A DNA stretch of 6,540 nucleotides from an uncultured Collinsella sp. (lineage in GTDB: Bacteria; Actinomycetota; Coriobacteriia; Coriobacteriales; Coriobacteriaceae), in contig CABUKY010000101.1 of the NCBI GenBank assembly GCA_902492185.1, positions 1 to 6,540 of the forward strand, written 5' to 3'. How positions within the stretch are numbered: the first letter of the stretch is position 1; every line of letters starts with the position of its first letter. The position numbers and the translations under genes were made by a program. Of this stretch, positions 5,506 through 6,540 are shown one piece after another. The notes beneath the pieces were generated by a model. That model was not told the origin of the DNA and did not search any database. It saw only the letters and a program-made list of their open reading frames with translations.

Positions 5506-5536
5506 TTGACCTAAAGTTAGGTTTAGGTATTACCTT
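5506..5536 (+). promoter_or_regulatory. MerR-type promoter/operator
   Basis: TTGACC (5506-5511) is a good -35. It overlaps the left arm of a dyad, ACCTAAA (5509-5515) and TTTAGGT (5522-5528) with a 6-bp centre, the usual position of a MerR-family operator between the two promoter hexamers. The -10 is weak: TATTAC (5528-5533) gives a 16-bp spacer and TACCTT (5531-5536) a 19-bp spacer, the latter being the over-long spacing typical of MerR-activated promoters. It faces the plus-strand decarboxylase-cupin gene and begins 32 bp from the merR start, so autoregulation is likely. Confidence 0.75.
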
Positions 5537-5555
5537 TATTTTCGTCAATATATAT

Positions 5556-5688
5556 AAGGAGTGCAAGGGATTTTCGCCAAAGGCGCGCGCTTGCCGGAAC
5601 GGTTTTCGCCGGCGGCGTGAACGGCGTGGGCGAAATCGCCGGGCATCCCGCTCTGGAGCAGGCGCATCGAATGGGCATGGAAATCTAG
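5556..5688 (+). pseudogene. Scrambled coding remnant between the MerR operator and the decarboxylase-cupin gene
   Basis: Just after the operator there is AAGGAG (5556-5561) with no ATG following. The frame from 5561 reads ...G-I-F-A-K-G-A-R-L-P-E-R-F-S-P-A-A then TGA (5618-5620), which resembles the start of a small cupin protein (I-F-x-K-G-x-x-L-P-x-x-F-S). A different, overlapping frame (5596-5688) reads G-T-V-F-A-G-G-V-N-G-V-G-E-I-A-G-H-P-A-L-E-Q-A-H-R-M-G-M-E-I then TAG. That looks like a genuine protein C-terminus, perhaps of an NADPH-dependent FMN reductase/flavodoxin-fold protein. A deletion joining the start of one gene to the end of the next, out of frame, would explain this. Both family assignments are from memory of end motifs and are tentative. 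Confidence 0.35.
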
Positions 5689-5748
5689 GCGCGGCTTAGC
5701 TGCGCGAAAGCAGTTTGTACTCAAAACCATCGACAGGAGGAATCAAAC

Positions 5749-6540
5749 ATGACGATTAAGCAGACAGCGGGGAGGGATGCCCTGGGGGACTTTGCCCCCA
5801 AATTTGCGCAGCTCAATGACGATGTGCTGTTCGGCGAGGTATGGAGTCGAGAAGACGGGCTTTCCCTTCGAGATCGCAGCATAGTGACGGTGGTTGCCCT
5901 AATGGCGCAGGGCCTGACGGACTCTTCGTTTCAATATCATCTGATGTCCGCAAAGAACAATGGCGTGACCAGGGCTGAGATAGCGGAAATCCTTACGCAT
6001 GCGGCGTTTTATGCGGGATGGCCCAAGGCGTGGGCGGCCTTCCGCATGGCGAAGGAGGTCTGGGCGGATGACAATGCCGCTGATGCAAGAGCTAAGCATC
6101 AAAACGAGATGGCCTTTCCCATCGGTGCCCCCAACGACGCATTTGCGAAGTACTTTATCGGGCAAAGCTACCTCGCGCCCCTTTCCACCGAGCAGGTCGG
6201 CATTTACAACGTTACGTTCGAGCCAGGCTGCCGCAACAACTGGCACACCCATCACGCCAAAAGCGGCGGCGGGCAGATCCTCGTCTGCGTGGCAGGCCGA
6301 GGGATTTAACAGGAATGGGGCAAACCGGCACAGGAGCTGTGCCCCGGCGATGTAGTAAATATTCCCGCAGGCGTAAAGCACTGGCACGGCGCGGCGCCCG
6401 ACAGCTGGTTCTCCCATCTCGCGGTGGAGGTTCCGGGCGAGGAGGCCTCCAACGAGTGGTTGGAGCCCGTGGACGACGAGCAATACCTTAAAGCTGTGTT
6501 TCGTCAAGAGGATTTGAGCAAAAAGAGCATCGGAAATTGA
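5749..6540 (+). pseudogene. Carboxymuconolactone decarboxylase-cupin fusion gene interrupted by an in-frame TAA
   Basis: ATG at 5749 follows AGGAGG with 8-base spacing. Residues about 25-105 are a carboxymuconolactone decarboxylase/AhpD-like helical domain (L-S-L-R-D-R-S-I-V-T-V-V-A-L, H64 before N-N-G-V-T-R-A-E-I-A-E, H-A-A-F-Y-A-G-W-P), without a CxxC pair. Residues 121-186 begin a cupin barrel with metal motif W-H-T-H-H and Q176. Codon 187 is TAA (6307-6309). The same frame then continues for 76 codons as ordinary cupin: P-G-D-V-V-N-I-P-A-G-V-K-H-W-H-G at 199-214, and ends with TGA at 6538-6540, the last base of the window. The intact protein would be 263 residues. The truncated product keeps the decarboxylase-like domain but only half the barrel, losing motif 2. 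The stop may be a one-base change of a conserved aromatic codon (TAC to TAA) or a sequencing error. Such fusions often sit beside MerR regulators and reductases; the reaction is not established. Confidence 0.85.

Noticed and set aside
5509..5528. The MerR-region dyad as another DtxR/IdeR box because of its TTAGG words
   Set aside because: Arm sequence and 6-bp centre do not fit the 19-bp DtxR layout, while its overlap with TTGACC and the adjacent merR gene fits a MerR operator.
6307..6309. Programmed recoding of the stop codon in the cupin gene
   Set aside because: The codon is TAA, not the TGA or TAG used for selenocysteine or pyrrolysine, and no downstream recoding structure is evident. 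A nonsense mutation or sequence error is simpler.
5899..6507. 202-codon minus-strand frame opposite the decarboxylase-cupin gene
   Set aside because: It runs opposite a frame with clear cupin and decarboxylase motifs on both sides of the premature stop; no domain of its own.
1..6540. CRISPR array, tRNA/rRNA, insertion sequence or prophage elements
   Set aside because: No regularly spaced repeats, cloverleaf, transposase motifs or flanking terminal repeats were seen on either strand.

Overview
The window looks like a stretch of chromosome from a moderately GC-rich anaerobic actinobacterium, most likely a gut-type member of the Coriobacteriia (Eggerthella/Slackia/Olsenella-like). This rests on GC-rich coding bias, strong AGGAGG-type ribosome binding sites, an actinobacterial-style DtxR/IdeR box, and family content: tandem aldo/keto reductases, a flavodoxin of the SAQGHT type, and a carboxymuconolactone decarboxylase-cupin protein. 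The taxonomic call is inference; there is no rRNA or marker gene.

Layout. The left edge (1-120) holds only the first 13 codons of a minus-strand gene, probably a SAM-dependent methyltransferase. Its promoter region carries a near-perfect 19-bp DtxR/IdeR iron box. About 350 bp without a credible gene follows, with several inverted repeats. Then comes the terminator of the central minus-strand cluster: a YqhD-like iron-type alcohol/aldehyde dehydrogenase (557-1720), an aldo/keto reductase (1764-2615), a decayed flavodoxin fragment with no start (2721-2912), and a second aldo/keto reductase (2927-3775). A LysR-type regulator (3905-4804) is divergent from this cluster and ends at a strong terminator. 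A MerR-type regulator (5034-5474, minus) is divergent from a plus-strand carboxymuconolactone decarboxylase-cupin gene (5749-6540). That gene is interrupted by one in-frame TAA. Between the two lie a MerR-type operator dyad and what looks like a scrambled coding remnant.

How it fits together. The two reductase promoters share a 45-bp composite element with identical internal spacing. One copy sits in the lysR-reductase divergent region and the other before the second reductase gene, so the LysR protein very probably controls both transcripts and itself. A YqhD-like dehydrogenase plus DkgA-like reductases under a neighbouring regulator resembles in content the E. coli yqhC-yqhD-dkgA reactive-aldehyde locus, but with a LysR rather than an AraC regulator. 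The MerR protein has a cysteine at position 52, as in the aldehyde-sensing B. subtilis AdhR/NmlR group. Both halves of the window therefore point, by inference, to carbonyl/aldehyde or electrophile reduction. Three separate lesions (flavodoxin fragment, scrambled remnant, nonsense-interrupted cupin gene) suggest the locus is being eroded in this strain.
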